Assembly: GCA_052118065.1 (NCBI GenBank)
Contig: JBQKHY010000036.1
Location: forward strand, 1-17,209
DNA length: 17,209 nt
Reading direction: 5' to 3'
Source: Ruminococcoides sp052118065
GTDB taxonomy: Bacteria > Bacillota > Clostridia > Oscillospirales > Acutalibacteraceae
Position 1 is the first letter of the stretch, and every line of letters begins with the position of its first letter. Of this stretch, positions 6,711 through 12,799 are shown piece after piece. Both the position numbers and the translations under genes were made by a program. The notes below the pieces were generated by a model that saw only the letters and a program-made list of their open reading frames with translations, ran no database searches and was not told where the DNA came from.

Positions 6711-7136
6711 ATGAACAAAACTCTATTAGAATTTAAAATTGATTATGAATTGTATAAAAGAAGATGGGTTGAAGACCATATTGATCGTAAAGCATCACAC
6801 GATACTAATAAACTGTATAAATCATATTGTTTAACTGAAGATGCATTTATTACTTTCGAAGAATATATCGAAAAATGTGGTTACTCAACAGGTGAAATGT
6901 ATGTATGCTTTGATAGCTTTGTAAGTAACGAATACATCAATCATAAGAACAAATCAACTATCAAGAGAAATTTAAAAGAAGTAAAGAAAGACTTAAAGAA
7001 AAAAGAAAAAGCATATAGAAAAACAACAGAAGACTCAATGGGTGATTTAACCCTATATAGGGAAATTAATGACCTTAAAATTGTATTAGATAGGCTAAGG
7101 GAGATTCTAGATGAATTTAATGACTCAGAATACTGA
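6711..7136 (+). CDS. Hypothetical protein with C-terminal coiled coil
   Basis: This 141-aa, highly charged, soluble protein starts at ATG 6711 with AAAGGAG 10 nt upstream. Residues about 84-136 are rich in Lys and Glu with regular Leu/Ile spacing (KEVKKDLKKKEKAYR), indicating a coiled coil. No family is recognised. It follows the Cas12a-like gene directly, with repeat R2 in its leader, so it is the best candidate for a partner or regulator of the effector. It could equally be an unrelated first gene of the next operon. Its end overlaps the following 49-aa gene by 26 bp. Confidence 0.75.
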   Translation: MNKTLLEFKIDYELYKRRWVEDHIDRKASHDTNKLYKSYCLTEDAFITFEEYIEKCGYSTGEMYVCFDSFVSNEYINHKNKSTIKRNLKEVKKDLKKKEKAYRKTTEDSMGDLTLYREINDLKIVLDRLREILDEFNDSEY

Positions 7137-7260
7137 TATTGCAGAGAATAGTGAAACTAAAACATATGATTCCTTCATCCAACAATGTGAAAAAGAAGGT
7201 GTTGAAAAAGAAGATATACAACTTGCAATTAAGACTATCAAAGATATGCGTAAACAATGA
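7111..7260 (+). CDS. Small acidic protein, 49 aa
   Basis: ATG 7111 has AAGGGAG just upstream (about 7098-7104) and starts inside the end of the preceding gene. The product (MNLMTQNTDIAENSET... ending IKDMRKQ) has a polar N-terminus and an amphipathic helical C-terminus. Overlap at the front and AAAGGAAG right after its stop for the next gene show a tightly packed operon. Function unknown. Confidence 0.6.
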   Translation: MNLMTQNTDIAENSETKTYDSFIQQCEKEGVEKEDIQLAIKTIKDMRKQ

Positions 7261-7274
7261 AAGGAAGTAATATA

Positions 7275-7694
7275 ATGGAACAGTTATATAGAGCAATGAG
7301 ACAGTCTGATGATAAGTGGCTATATGGCCTATACTTAGATGAAAGAGTTCATAATACTGATTATCCTTGTATAGTACCTCTTAAGACCATTGCTAATGAT
7401 GGCGATTGGAAAGTAAAGAAAAATACGGTTAGTCAATGGATTGGACTTACAGATAAGAATGGGCAAAAGATATTTGAAGGTGATATTGTCAAGGATGTTC
7501 AAAGTAATTATCTATATCAAATTAAATGGTATGAACAATATGCTTGTTTTGCACTAGGTAATTACAAAGGAATTATTGAAATTGATAGAGATATTGAAGA
7601 ATATATTTCAGACCTTCAAGTTATCGGAAACATCTGGGATAATCCAGCTGAGTTAAACTATTATGAAAACTTATATAAAGACATTAATTATTAA
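7275..7694 (+). CDS. YopX family protein
   Basis: This 139-aa protein has the features of the YopX family, found almost only in Gram-positive phages and mobile elements: an N-terminal YRAM segment, SQWIGLTDKNGQKIFEGDIVK (roughly residues 48-68), and a C-terminal VIGNIWDNPAEL. ATG 7275 is preferred over the in-frame ATG 7257 because AAGGAAG (7261-7267) is placed for it. The molecular role of YopX proteins is not established. Its presence supports a phage or integrative-element origin for the operon. Confidence 0.85.
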   Translation: MEQLYRAMRQSDDKWLYGLYLDERVHNTDYPCIVPLKTIANDGDWKVKKNTVSQWIGLTDKNGQKIFEGDIVKDVQSNYLYQIKWYEQYACFALGNYKGIIEIDRDIEEYISDLQVIGNIWDNPAELNYYENLYKDINY

Positions 7695-7704
7695 AGGTGA
7701 TAAT

Positions 7705-8004
7705 GTGAATATTAAAGAGGATGATTACTGCTGTAAGATTGCAGTTTATGAACATAAAGGTGGTAAAGAACTACTGAAAATAGCTACAACTAATAGTGAT
7801 TGTGATACTATTATTGCTTGTATCAAATCAATACTTATTAGTTCATTTCAAATGTTGAATGATTACGAGATTAAACAATCATTATATGTTGAAATGAATA
7901 TTGAATGTGATAGTAATAAATTCATTTCAATTAATTCAGATGATGAAACATTTGATAGAATGATAAATGATATTCGAAATCTAATTATTAAATCAAAAAA
8001 ATAA
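7705..8004 (+). CDS. Hypothetical protein, 99 aa
   Basis: I choose GTG 7705 (VNIKEDDYCCKIAVYEH) because AAAGGTG lies 5-6 nt before it; an upstream ATG at 7663 lies inside the YopX gene with no clear ribosome-binding site. The product is small, soluble and alternates beta-like and helical stretches. It is the last gene of the operon, ahead of the terminator at 8013-8055. No family is recognised. Confidence 0.65.
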   Translation: MNIKEDDYCCKIAVYEHKGGKELLKIATTNSDCDTIIACIKSILISSFQMLNDYEIKQSLYVEMNIECDSNKFISINSDDETFDRMINDIRNLIIKSKK

Positions 8005-8012
8005 GTAATTTT

Positions 8013-8055
8013 AATGCAATATAATGACATAAGTTGTTATATTGCATTCTTTTTT
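8013..8055 (+). terminator. Rho-independent terminator
   Basis: AATGCAATATAA (8013-8024) pairs perfectly with TTATATTGCATT (8037-8048) and is followed by CTTTTTT. It ends the operon begun at 6711. Confidence 0.9.
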
Positions 8056-8221
8056 ATCATTATATATATATATATACTTATAAAATTGAAAATATTATAT
8101 GAGTATAAATTTTTAATGATTGAAAGAAGGAGATACTTAAGTAAAAAAATTAGAAGAAAAATTATCGGTAAATAATAATTAATTATTTATCAAAAAACTT
8201 ATTTACGAAAGGAAAATTAAA

Positions 8222-8959
8222 ATGAAAAGAATTTTATCAATTTTGTTAGCTGTGGTAATGTGTTTATCTATTACTACAATCGTAGGAACAAGTGCTGGTG
8301 CTTATACAGCAGAAGCAAAAAGTAATGGTTTAACTGTAACCATGCTAAAAAATAAGATACCGGATGCAACCGAATACAAAACACAAAATGTTTTTAAGAT
8401 TTACTTTAACAAGAAACTTATTAAGCCAACTGATTCTAACTTGTCATTCAGTAATACAACTTCAAGTAAAGGTGACATCTGCTTTGAGAAAAACAAAACA
8501 AAACTTTATTTTACTTCAAAGGGCTGTGACGTTCACAAATGTAATTTTACAGTAAAGTATAAGTACAGCAAAAAAGTTTATTCAAGAAAAATCTCCATAA
8601 TTGTAGTCAGTCATTTTTCACCTTTTCACAGAGAAGACTTTAAAATGTTAGGTGCTACTGAATATTTTTATTATAAGGGGAATAATAAAACAACTCAGAA
8701 AAATTATTGTGTTGCAATTTTAAAAGAATACGATAAGGCATATGACAAAGAATTAGATAAAGTCAAAACATTAAGATTTAATGCATTCATTAAATCAAAA
8801 CTATCATCTAATAATTACAAGACAGTAAATAATTATATTAAAAAGAATTTACCAAAGGGTTGTAATCAAATGGTTGATAATGCATTACAGGTAAATCGAC
8901 TAAAGAGTTCTATTGAAGGCTTTAACTTTAATACTGGAAAGATTATTTATAAAAAGTAA
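8222..8959 (+). CDS. Secreted protein of unknown function
   Basis: This 245-aa protein starts with a Sec signal peptide (MKRILSILLAVVMCLSITTI...), probable cleavage near residues 25-27 after TSAGA. The rest is Lys-, Ser- and Asn-rich with beta-strand character (NFTVKYKYSKKVYSRKIS, residues about 105-125), like an extracellular Ig-like domain. It is the first of three consecutive genes for exported proteins; GAAAGGA precedes the ATG. No terminator separates it from the next gene, only 10 bp away. No enzymatic motif is visible. Confidence 0.75.
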   Translation: MKRILSILLAVVMCLSITTIVGTSAGAYTAEAKSNGLTVTMLKNKIPDATEYKTQNVFKIYFNKKLIKPTDSNLSFSNTTSSKGDICFEKNKTKLYFTSKGCDVHKCNFTVKYKYSKKVYSRKISIIVVSHFSPFHREDFKMLGATEYFYYKGNNKTTQKNYCVAILKEYDKAYDKELDKVKTLRFNAFIKSKLSSNNYKTVNNYIKKNLPKGCNQMVDNALQVNRLKSSIEGFNFNTGKIIYKK

Positions 8960-8969
8960 GGGGATAGTA

Positions 8970-9728
8970 ATGAAAAAAATACTGTGTTTTTTACTTGTAG
9001 TAATTGTAGGTATAATATCTGTGGGTTGTGGAAGACAAACTCAGAAAGATAAAATTCATACTTATGACAAGACAACAACTACTGCTGAAGTAATTACTAC
9101 TACATCAAAAGATAATGAAATGACAACTTCTACTAGTAACAATGTTACCACAACAATATCTGAAACAGTGACAACTTCAAATAAAACAATATCAAATTCA
9201 AAAGAAAAATCATCAAACAAGTATGTTGATTTGAATAATCGTCAATTTAAAGTTAATGGTAAAGTATATACATTAGGAAAATCAACATTAGGTGATATGA
9301 TTGATGGTGGTTGTCCTTTTGATGATAACGCTCTTTCAGTGGCTAATAATACAGTGACTCCAAATTCAGAATTACCAAGTTTAAGCATAAATCTAGGAGA
9401 GTATTGGACTGCACAAGTTAATGTAGGTAATTTCGGTAGCAAATCAAAATCTGCTAAAGATTGTGTTGTATCACAAGTATATTTGCCAACAAATAAAGAC
9501 AAAATTCAAAATGTAATTTCCTTTGCTTTTCCAACAAATATCTCCATGAGTGATTTAAAAGCAAATGCAGGTAAGCCATCCAATGTTTCTACATACAAGT
9601 CTGATGGATATAAAACAGATAAAATTGAATATAAAAAGTCCGGTACAAAGTATATTGGTGAAAGTGGCTATACTTTTGAATATTCTAATGGCGAATTGAA
9701 ATATATAACTATTAACTATAAGCCATAA
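8970..9728 (+). CDS. Lipoprotein with Thr-rich stalk
   Basis: ATG 8970 is chosen over an in-frame upstream start (8913) because AAGGGG lies just before it and it yields a clean lipoprotein signal: MKKILCFLLVVIVGIISVGC, with lipidated Cys20. Residues about 35-78 are a Thr/Ser-rich linker, then a roughly 170-residue folded domain of beta character ending GYTFEYSNGELKYITINYKP. It should be anchored on the outer face of the cytoplasmic membrane. The ligand and role are unknown. It lies in one operon with the secreted proteins on either side. Confidence 0.78.
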   Translation: MKKILCFLLVVIVGIISVGCGRQTQKDKIHTYDKTTTTAEVITTTSKDNEMTTSTSNNVTTTISETVTTSNKTISNSKEKSSNKYVDLNNRQFKVNGKVYTLGKSTLGDMIDGGCPFDDNALSVANNTVTPNSELPSLSINLGEYWTAQVNVGNFGSKSKSAKDCVVSQVYLPTNKDKIQNVISFAFPTNISMSDLKANAGKPSNVSTYKSDGYKTDKIEYKKSGTKYIGESGYTFEYSNGELKYITINYKP

Positions 9729-9752
9729 TTGAATTATAAGGAGCGTAAAATA

Positions 9753-10979
9753 ATGAAAAAGATATTATCTCTTATAACAGTTTTAACAGTTATGATAACT
9801 ATGCTATGTGTTGGTACAATTAGCAGTTCAGCAGTCACAAATAAAAATGCACCTATGTATGCGAGTAGAACTGCATATATGCAAGAAGTCAGACAGGGTA
9901 AATCATTTTACTCTAAAACATTTAGCAAGAGTTTATCAACAACATTTGCTTTCACTTTGACTGATGATGCATATTGTATGGTTAATTGGGGTTTTAAGAA
10001 TAAAGGTACATCAAACTCTGTTAAAGTGTATTATGATGCTGATTTGATGAATGAAGTAGAGGTAGGTAAAATTTGGACTGTACCTAATAACCAGAATAAT
10101 GCTCTCTACACACAAGATCCTCTTACTAAGGGTACTTATTATGTGCATGTAGAAAATAGATGTAAAGGTAGTAATTCCTTTAAATTTTATGTAGGAACAG
10201 TAAGTAAGAAGAATTCAAAAACATTCTTTAATCTTACAGCGAAGGTAAATAGTAATAACTCAGTTACTTATACTGTTAATTGTCCAGAAGAAGTAACAGA
10301 AGTATATATTTATGTTTATTATTCTAAAGAAAAATTGTATGATATTAAGCTTCATGATAAAATTTATTTAACAAATAAGAAATTTACTTATACTAATAGT
10401 AAGAATGATGAATATTCAAGATTAAATATAGGTTTTTATGACATTTATGGGTATGAACATTCTGACTCGTACTTAATGATGAATCCTCGTACCGCAACTG
10501 CTAAGGGTGTTAAAACATTAAAATATACAGGTAAAAATGTTATTCAAAGGGCTAAAGATTTATCTGTTGATGTATCTTACAGTTGGGGATTTTCAGATCA
10601 TTTTCCTGCAACCTTTAATTGCTCATATAAAAATAATAAGAATGTAGGTACTGCAACTATTACATTTATAGGTAAAGACCATACATTAGGTTCATTCTCT
10701 AAAACTTTTAATATTGTACCAAATAATATTAAATATGGTATGGGTTCTGTAAGAGGTAGTAGAGCAACTTTATCTTGGGGTAAATCCAATGGTGCTAAAA
10801 AGTATGTTCTTCAAAAGAAAGTTAAAAACAAGTATGTAACAGTTAAAACCCTAAGTAGTACAAACTGTAAACTTTCTGTTGCGAAAGGTAGAACTTATTT
10901 TAGAGTTTATGGAACTGCAACAGTAAATGGTAAAAACTACAATGGTTCTGCTAAATCTTTTAGTGTTTGTCGAAAATAA
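9753..10979 (+). CDS. Secreted protein with Ig-like/fibronectin III-like C-terminus
   Basis: ATG 9753 follows AAGGAG and gives a Sec signal peptide (MKKILSLITVLTVMITMLCV..., cleavage near residue 28). The 408-aa product has an N-terminal beta domain, a middle segment KTLKYTGKNVI...NNKNVGTATITFIGKD typical of Firmicutes bacterial Ig-like repeats, and a C-terminal FN3-like module (ATLSWGKSNGAKKYVLQKK). Such modules mediate adhesion or binding at the cell surface. There is no LPXTG anchor. It ends the exported-protein operon, and the R3 RNA promoter begins 3 bp after its stop codon. Confidence 0.78.
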   Translation: MKKILSLITVLTVMITMLCVGTISSSAVTNKNAPMYASRTAYMQEVRQGKSFYSKTFSKSLSTTFAFTLTDDAYCMVNWGFKNKGTSNSVKVYYDADLMNEVEVGKIWTVPNNQNNALYTQDPLTKGTYYVHVENRCKGSNSFKFYVGTVSKKNSKTFFNLTAKVNSNNSVTYTVNCPEEVTEVYIYVYYSKEKLYDIKLHDKIYLTNKKFTYTNSKNDEYSRLNIGFYDIYGYEHSDSYLMMNPRTATAKGVKTLKYTGKNVIQRAKDLSVDVSYSWGFSDHFPATFNCSYKNNKNVGTATITFIGKDHTLGSFSKTFNIVPNNIKYGMGSVRGSRATLSWGKSNGAKKYVLQKKVKNKYVTVKTLSSTNCKLSVAKGRTYFRVYGTATVNGKNYNGSAKSFSVCRK

Positions 10980-10982
10980 TGA

Positions 10983-11011
10983 TTGACAATAAACATTATA
11001 AAGTATATAAT
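10983..11011 (+). promoter_or_regulatory. Consensus promoter of the R3 small RNA
   Basis: TTGACA (10983-10988), 17 bp and TATAAT (11006-11011): a perfect sigma-A promoter, the strongest in the window. It is followed at about +1 by TAGTACCTA (11017-11025), inside the palindrome GTACC-TAAG-GGTAC (11019-11032), a likely operator or 5' hairpin. No open reading frame follows before the terminator, so the product is RNA. Confidence 0.88.
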
Positions 11012-11048
11012 ATTTATAGTACCTAAGGGTACATAGATTTCTACAACT

Positions 11049-11068
11049 AATTTCTACAACTAGTAGAT
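11049..11068 (+). repeat. Solitary Cas12a-type crRNA repeat R3 with 5' duplication
   Basis: AATT, stem TCTAC, loop AACTA, stem GTAGA, then T. The 13-mer ATTTCTACAACTA occurs twice in tandem (11037-11049 and 11050-11062), so the 5' half of the repeat is duplicated. The second copy forms the complete hairpin with GTAGAT (11063-11068). Confidence 0.82.
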
Positions 11069-11122
11069 AGAAAATGATTGTAATAGTACTACTATGAGTC
11101 TATTACGGCAAGTAATCATTTA

Positions 11123-11150
11123 AAGCATATCCATTTGGATATGCTTTTTT
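11123..11150 (+). terminator. Rho-independent terminator
   Basis: AAGCATATCC (11123-11132) pairs with GGATATGCTT (11137-11146), loop ATTT, followed by a T-run. It ends the R3 RNA and also any transcript from the exported-protein operon, which has no terminator of its own. Confidence 0.92.
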
Positions 11151-11159
11151 CTTTTGTGC

Positions 11160-11188
11160 TAGACAAATTTTCATAAATGGTATATAAT
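11160..11188 (+). promoter_or_regulatory. Promoter of the first XRE regulator
   Basis: TAGACA (11160-11165), 17 bp and TATAAT (11183-11188). The leader contains GTAGAAATTAG (11202-11212), the exact reverse complement of CTAATTTCTAC in R3 (11047-11057), so the R3 RNA could pair with this message. Confidence 0.72.
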
Positions 11189-11246
11189 GGCAATATAGTA
11201 AGTAGAAATTAGATGTAACGCAAATCTATTGAAAGGAGTCTTTAAT

Positions 11247-11588
11247 ATGAAGGAACACAAATTAGGTGAGTTGCTTAGGTATTACAGGAATAGGTCAAAC
11301 TTAACTCAACAACAAGTATCTGACTTAATGGGCATTAATCGTACAACATATACCTATTACGAAACCGGCAAAACAGAACCATCTATTGATACCTTACATA
11401 AACTTATTAAAATTTTTGGTATCACATATGATGATTTATTACCTACAGACTCTCATAATAATGCAAATTCAGAGAAAAGTGATGAAACAATTTATAATCT
11501 AACTAAAGAGGAACAGCAAATATTACTTTATTATAGAGTTTTGTCTACTGAAGATAAAAATAAGCTAAAAGATAATTTGGGAATTTAA
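11247..11588 (+). CDS. XRE-family HTH transcriptional regulator
   Basis: This 113-aa protein has an N-terminal Cro/C1-type HTH over residues about 5-60 (LGELLRYYRNRSNLTQQQVSDLMG, then NRTTYTYYETGKTEPS), followed by a short linker and a helical C-terminus (LTKEEQQILLYYRVLSTEDK) likely for dimerisation. It should bind DNA as a dimer. ATG 11247 follows AAAGGAG. It sits just after the R3 RNA and has its own promoter and terminator. It is a candidate for the protein that binds the TAGTACCTA boxes at the Cas12a-like gene and R3, but this is inference. Confidence 0.88.
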   Translation: MKEHKLGELLRYYRNRSNLTQQQVSDLMGINRTTYTYYETGKTEPSIDTLHKLIKIFGITYDDLLPTDSHNNANSEKSDETIYNLTKEEQQILLYYRVLSTEDKNKLKDNLGI

Positions 11589-11620
11589 AGCACTTATCAA
11601 ATATAGGTGCTTTATTTTTT
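11587..11620 (+). terminator. Rho-independent terminator
   Basis: AAAGCACTTAT (11587-11597) pairs with ATAGGTGCTTT (11603-11613), with one G-T pair, then ATTTTTT. The stem starts within the stop codon of the XRE gene. Confidence 0.9.
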
Positions 11621-11648
11621 ATAAAATATATATAGGAATATATTTATA

Positions 11649-11677
11649 TTGAAATAATGTACCTATTTGCGTATAAT
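11649..11677 (+). promoter_or_regulatory. Promoter of the second XRE gene with ATGTACCTA box
   Basis: TTGAAA (11649-11654), 17 bp and TATAAT (11672-11677). The spacer contains ATGTACCTA (11657-11665), sharing GTACCTA with the boxes at the Cas12a-like gene and R3, in the same place between -35 and -10 as at 319-327. Confidence 0.78.
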
Positions 11678-11711
11678 ATACATATAGTATAAAACCAAAG
11701 AGGTGACTACA

Positions 11712-12056
11712 ATGCGTTCAGAATTAGGTAAATTCTTAATGGTTTTAAGGTTACAAAACAATGAACAATTAAAAGATATGGCAAATAAAATCAAATATGA
11801 TGCATCATATTTAAGTACTATTGAACATGGTCATAATATACCTCAGCGAAAATTTGTAGATGATATTATTGATAAATACAATTTATCAGATGATAAAAAA
11901 ATTGAACTTGAAAACATCTACTCTAAACTAACAAATAGTGTTACTATCTATGTTAAAAACGAAAAAATAAGAAAACTTGCTTGTATTTTCGCAGTTAAAA
12001 GCAATTCCTTAACTGATACTCAAGTCAGTTCAGTAACAAGCATATTGGAGAAGTAG
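11712..12056 (+). CDS. XRE-like HTH DNA-binding protein
   Basis: This 114-aa protein has a Cro/C1-type HTH in residues about 1-55 (LGKFLMVLRLQNNEQLKDMANKI, then DASYLSTIEHGHNIPQRKF). The C-terminal half is helical and basic. ATG 11712 follows AGAGGTG. Its promoter carries a GTACCTA box, which suggests autoregulation or control by the neighbouring XRE protein. The next gene begins 2 bp after its stop, so the two are co-expressed. Confidence 0.82.
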   Translation: MRSELGKFLMVLRLQNNEQLKDMANKIKYDASYLSTIEHGHNIPQRKFVDDIIDKYNLSDDKKIELENIYSKLTNSVTIYVKNEKIRKLACIFAVKSNSLTDTQVSSVTSILEK

Positions 12057-12058
12057 AA

Positions 12059-12649
12059 ATGACAAGATTATTTAAGAGTTCATCTGATGAATTAATATTA
12101 GAACATGATATGGTGTTATTAGGAACAGAAGAACATCCGGTACTATCTGTTTTTGCTTCAAATGGGAATGGATATTACTTATCCTTGTGTATTGATAATA
12201 ACGAATATAAATACTATTTGCTGTGTTATATTTCATTATTTCAATTATTAAGATTACTTGATGCAAAAACATCAGTTAATAATATCTTTATGAATAATGA
12301 AAATTTTTATCTTTTAGAAAAAAATTTAGAAAAACAGATATATAATTTTGTCTGCATAAATGTTGATGAAATGGCTAAATTATTACCAAATCATCACATT
12401 TATCTTACAAATTGTACAAGAGATTTAATTAAATACAGAAATAAAATCTTCAGAAAAAATATACTTGATAAATTAAGTAAAATACTGTCTATTATTTTCA
12501 TGTGGGTAGTTATTGCCTGTATTTTTCATATTTTTATTATTGATACTGAAAAATGTTTTAGGTATTCGATTTATGCTATTCTTGTTGCTGTATGCTTATT
12601 AAGAACTATACTTTATCTTTTTTTGCAAAAAAATGATAATAATGATTGA
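12059..12649 (+). CDS. Membrane protein with two C-terminal spans
   Basis: This 196-aa protein has a soluble N-terminal part of about 135 residues and two hydrophobic segments near the C-terminus (around 141-160, ILSIIFMWVVIACIFHIFII, and 168-188). The N-terminal part should face the cytoplasm, with a short loop outside. GGAG precedes ATG 12059, 2 bp after the HTH gene. Pairing a DNA-binding protein with a membrane protein suggests signalling or sequestration of the regulator, but no family is recognised. Confidence 0.72.
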   Translation: MTRLFKSSSDELILEHDMVLLGTEEHPVLSVFASNGNGYYLSLCIDNNEYKYYLLCYISLFQLLRLLDAKTSVNNIFMNNENFYLLEKNLEKQIYNFVCINVDEMAKLLPNHHIYLTNCTRDLIKYRNKIFRKNILDKLSKILSIIFMWVVIACIFHIFIIDTEKCFRYSIYAILVAVCLLRTILYLFLQKNDNND

Positions 12650-12674
12650 CATTTTAATAATCTTACTATATAAT
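12646..12674 (+). promoter_or_regulatory. Consensus promoter of a leader RNA
   Basis: TTGACA (12646-12651), 17 bp and TATAAT (12669-12674). The -35 overlaps the stop codon of the membrane protein gene. Transcription should start near 12681, exactly at the first leader hairpin. Confidence 0.87.
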
Positions 12675-12680
12675 ATACTT

Positions 12681-12758
12681 AGTTGGTTAATCCAACTTTT
12701 TAATAATTCAATTAAAGTTAACATTCGGAAAAAGAGGCTATTGATTAGTCTCTTTTTT
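12681..12758 (+). ncRNA. ~78-nt leader or small RNA ending in a terminator
   Basis: The RNA begins with hairpin AGTTGG/CCAACT (12681-12697) followed by TTTTT, and ends with the strong terminator at 12733-12758. No start codon or peptide lies between. The gene at 12800 has no other visible promoter, so this could be an attenuated leader controlling it by read-through. It could instead be an independent small RNA. No known riboswitch or T-box motif is recognised. Confidence 0.55.
12733..12758 (+). terminator. Rho-independent terminator or attenuator
   Basis: AGAGGCTA (12733-12740) and TAGTCTCT (12746-12753) pair over a TTGAT loop with one G-T pair. Flanking A and T runs extend the stem, and six T follow. 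It lies between the promoter and the 12800 gene. Confidence 0.88.
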
Positions 12759-12799
12759 ACTATATTGCAGATAACAATTTTATGATAAGGAGATATAAA

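Larger units (their letters stand above)
11018..11150 (+). ncRNA. Stand-alone small RNA carrying Cas12a repeat R3
   Basis: This ~130-nt transcript lies between a consensus promoter and a terminator. In order it has a 5' hairpin (GTACC/GGTAC, 11019-11032), the repeat R3, a long two-part stem (AAATGATT 11072-11079 with AATCATTT 11114-11121; GTAATAG 11080-11086 with CTATTAC 11100-11106; 7-nt bulge; 13-nt apical loop) and the terminator stem. As a crRNA its guide would begin AGAAAATGATTGTAATAGTA, but this segment is tied up in the stem. It may be a guide RNA released on processing, or a structured partner or decoy of the Cas12a homologue. No target with a PAM was found in the window. Confidence 0.75.

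Noticed and set aside
8059..8077. TA dinucleotide run
   Set aside because: Low-complexity AT sequence after a terminator, with no sign of function.
8130..8182. A ribosome-binding site (AAGGAG) followed by a short frame KKLEEKLSVNNN
   Set aside because: There is no ATG, GTG or TTG at the right distance; at most a degenerate small gene.
9125..9140. TTCTACTAGTA in the lipoprotein gene
   Set aside because: It lies in the Thr/Ser-rich coding stretch and has no AATT leader or GTAGAT end.
10391..10404. Possible R2 guide target (TAATAGTAAG)
   Set aside because: The upstream bases are ATAC, not a TTTV PAM, and the match is AT-rich and inside a coding sequence.
11202..11212. GTAGAAATTAG, which on the minus strand looks like the 5' half of a Cas12a repeat
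   Set aside because: No GTAGAT partner follows on that strand, so no repeat hairpin can form; kept only as complementarity to R3.
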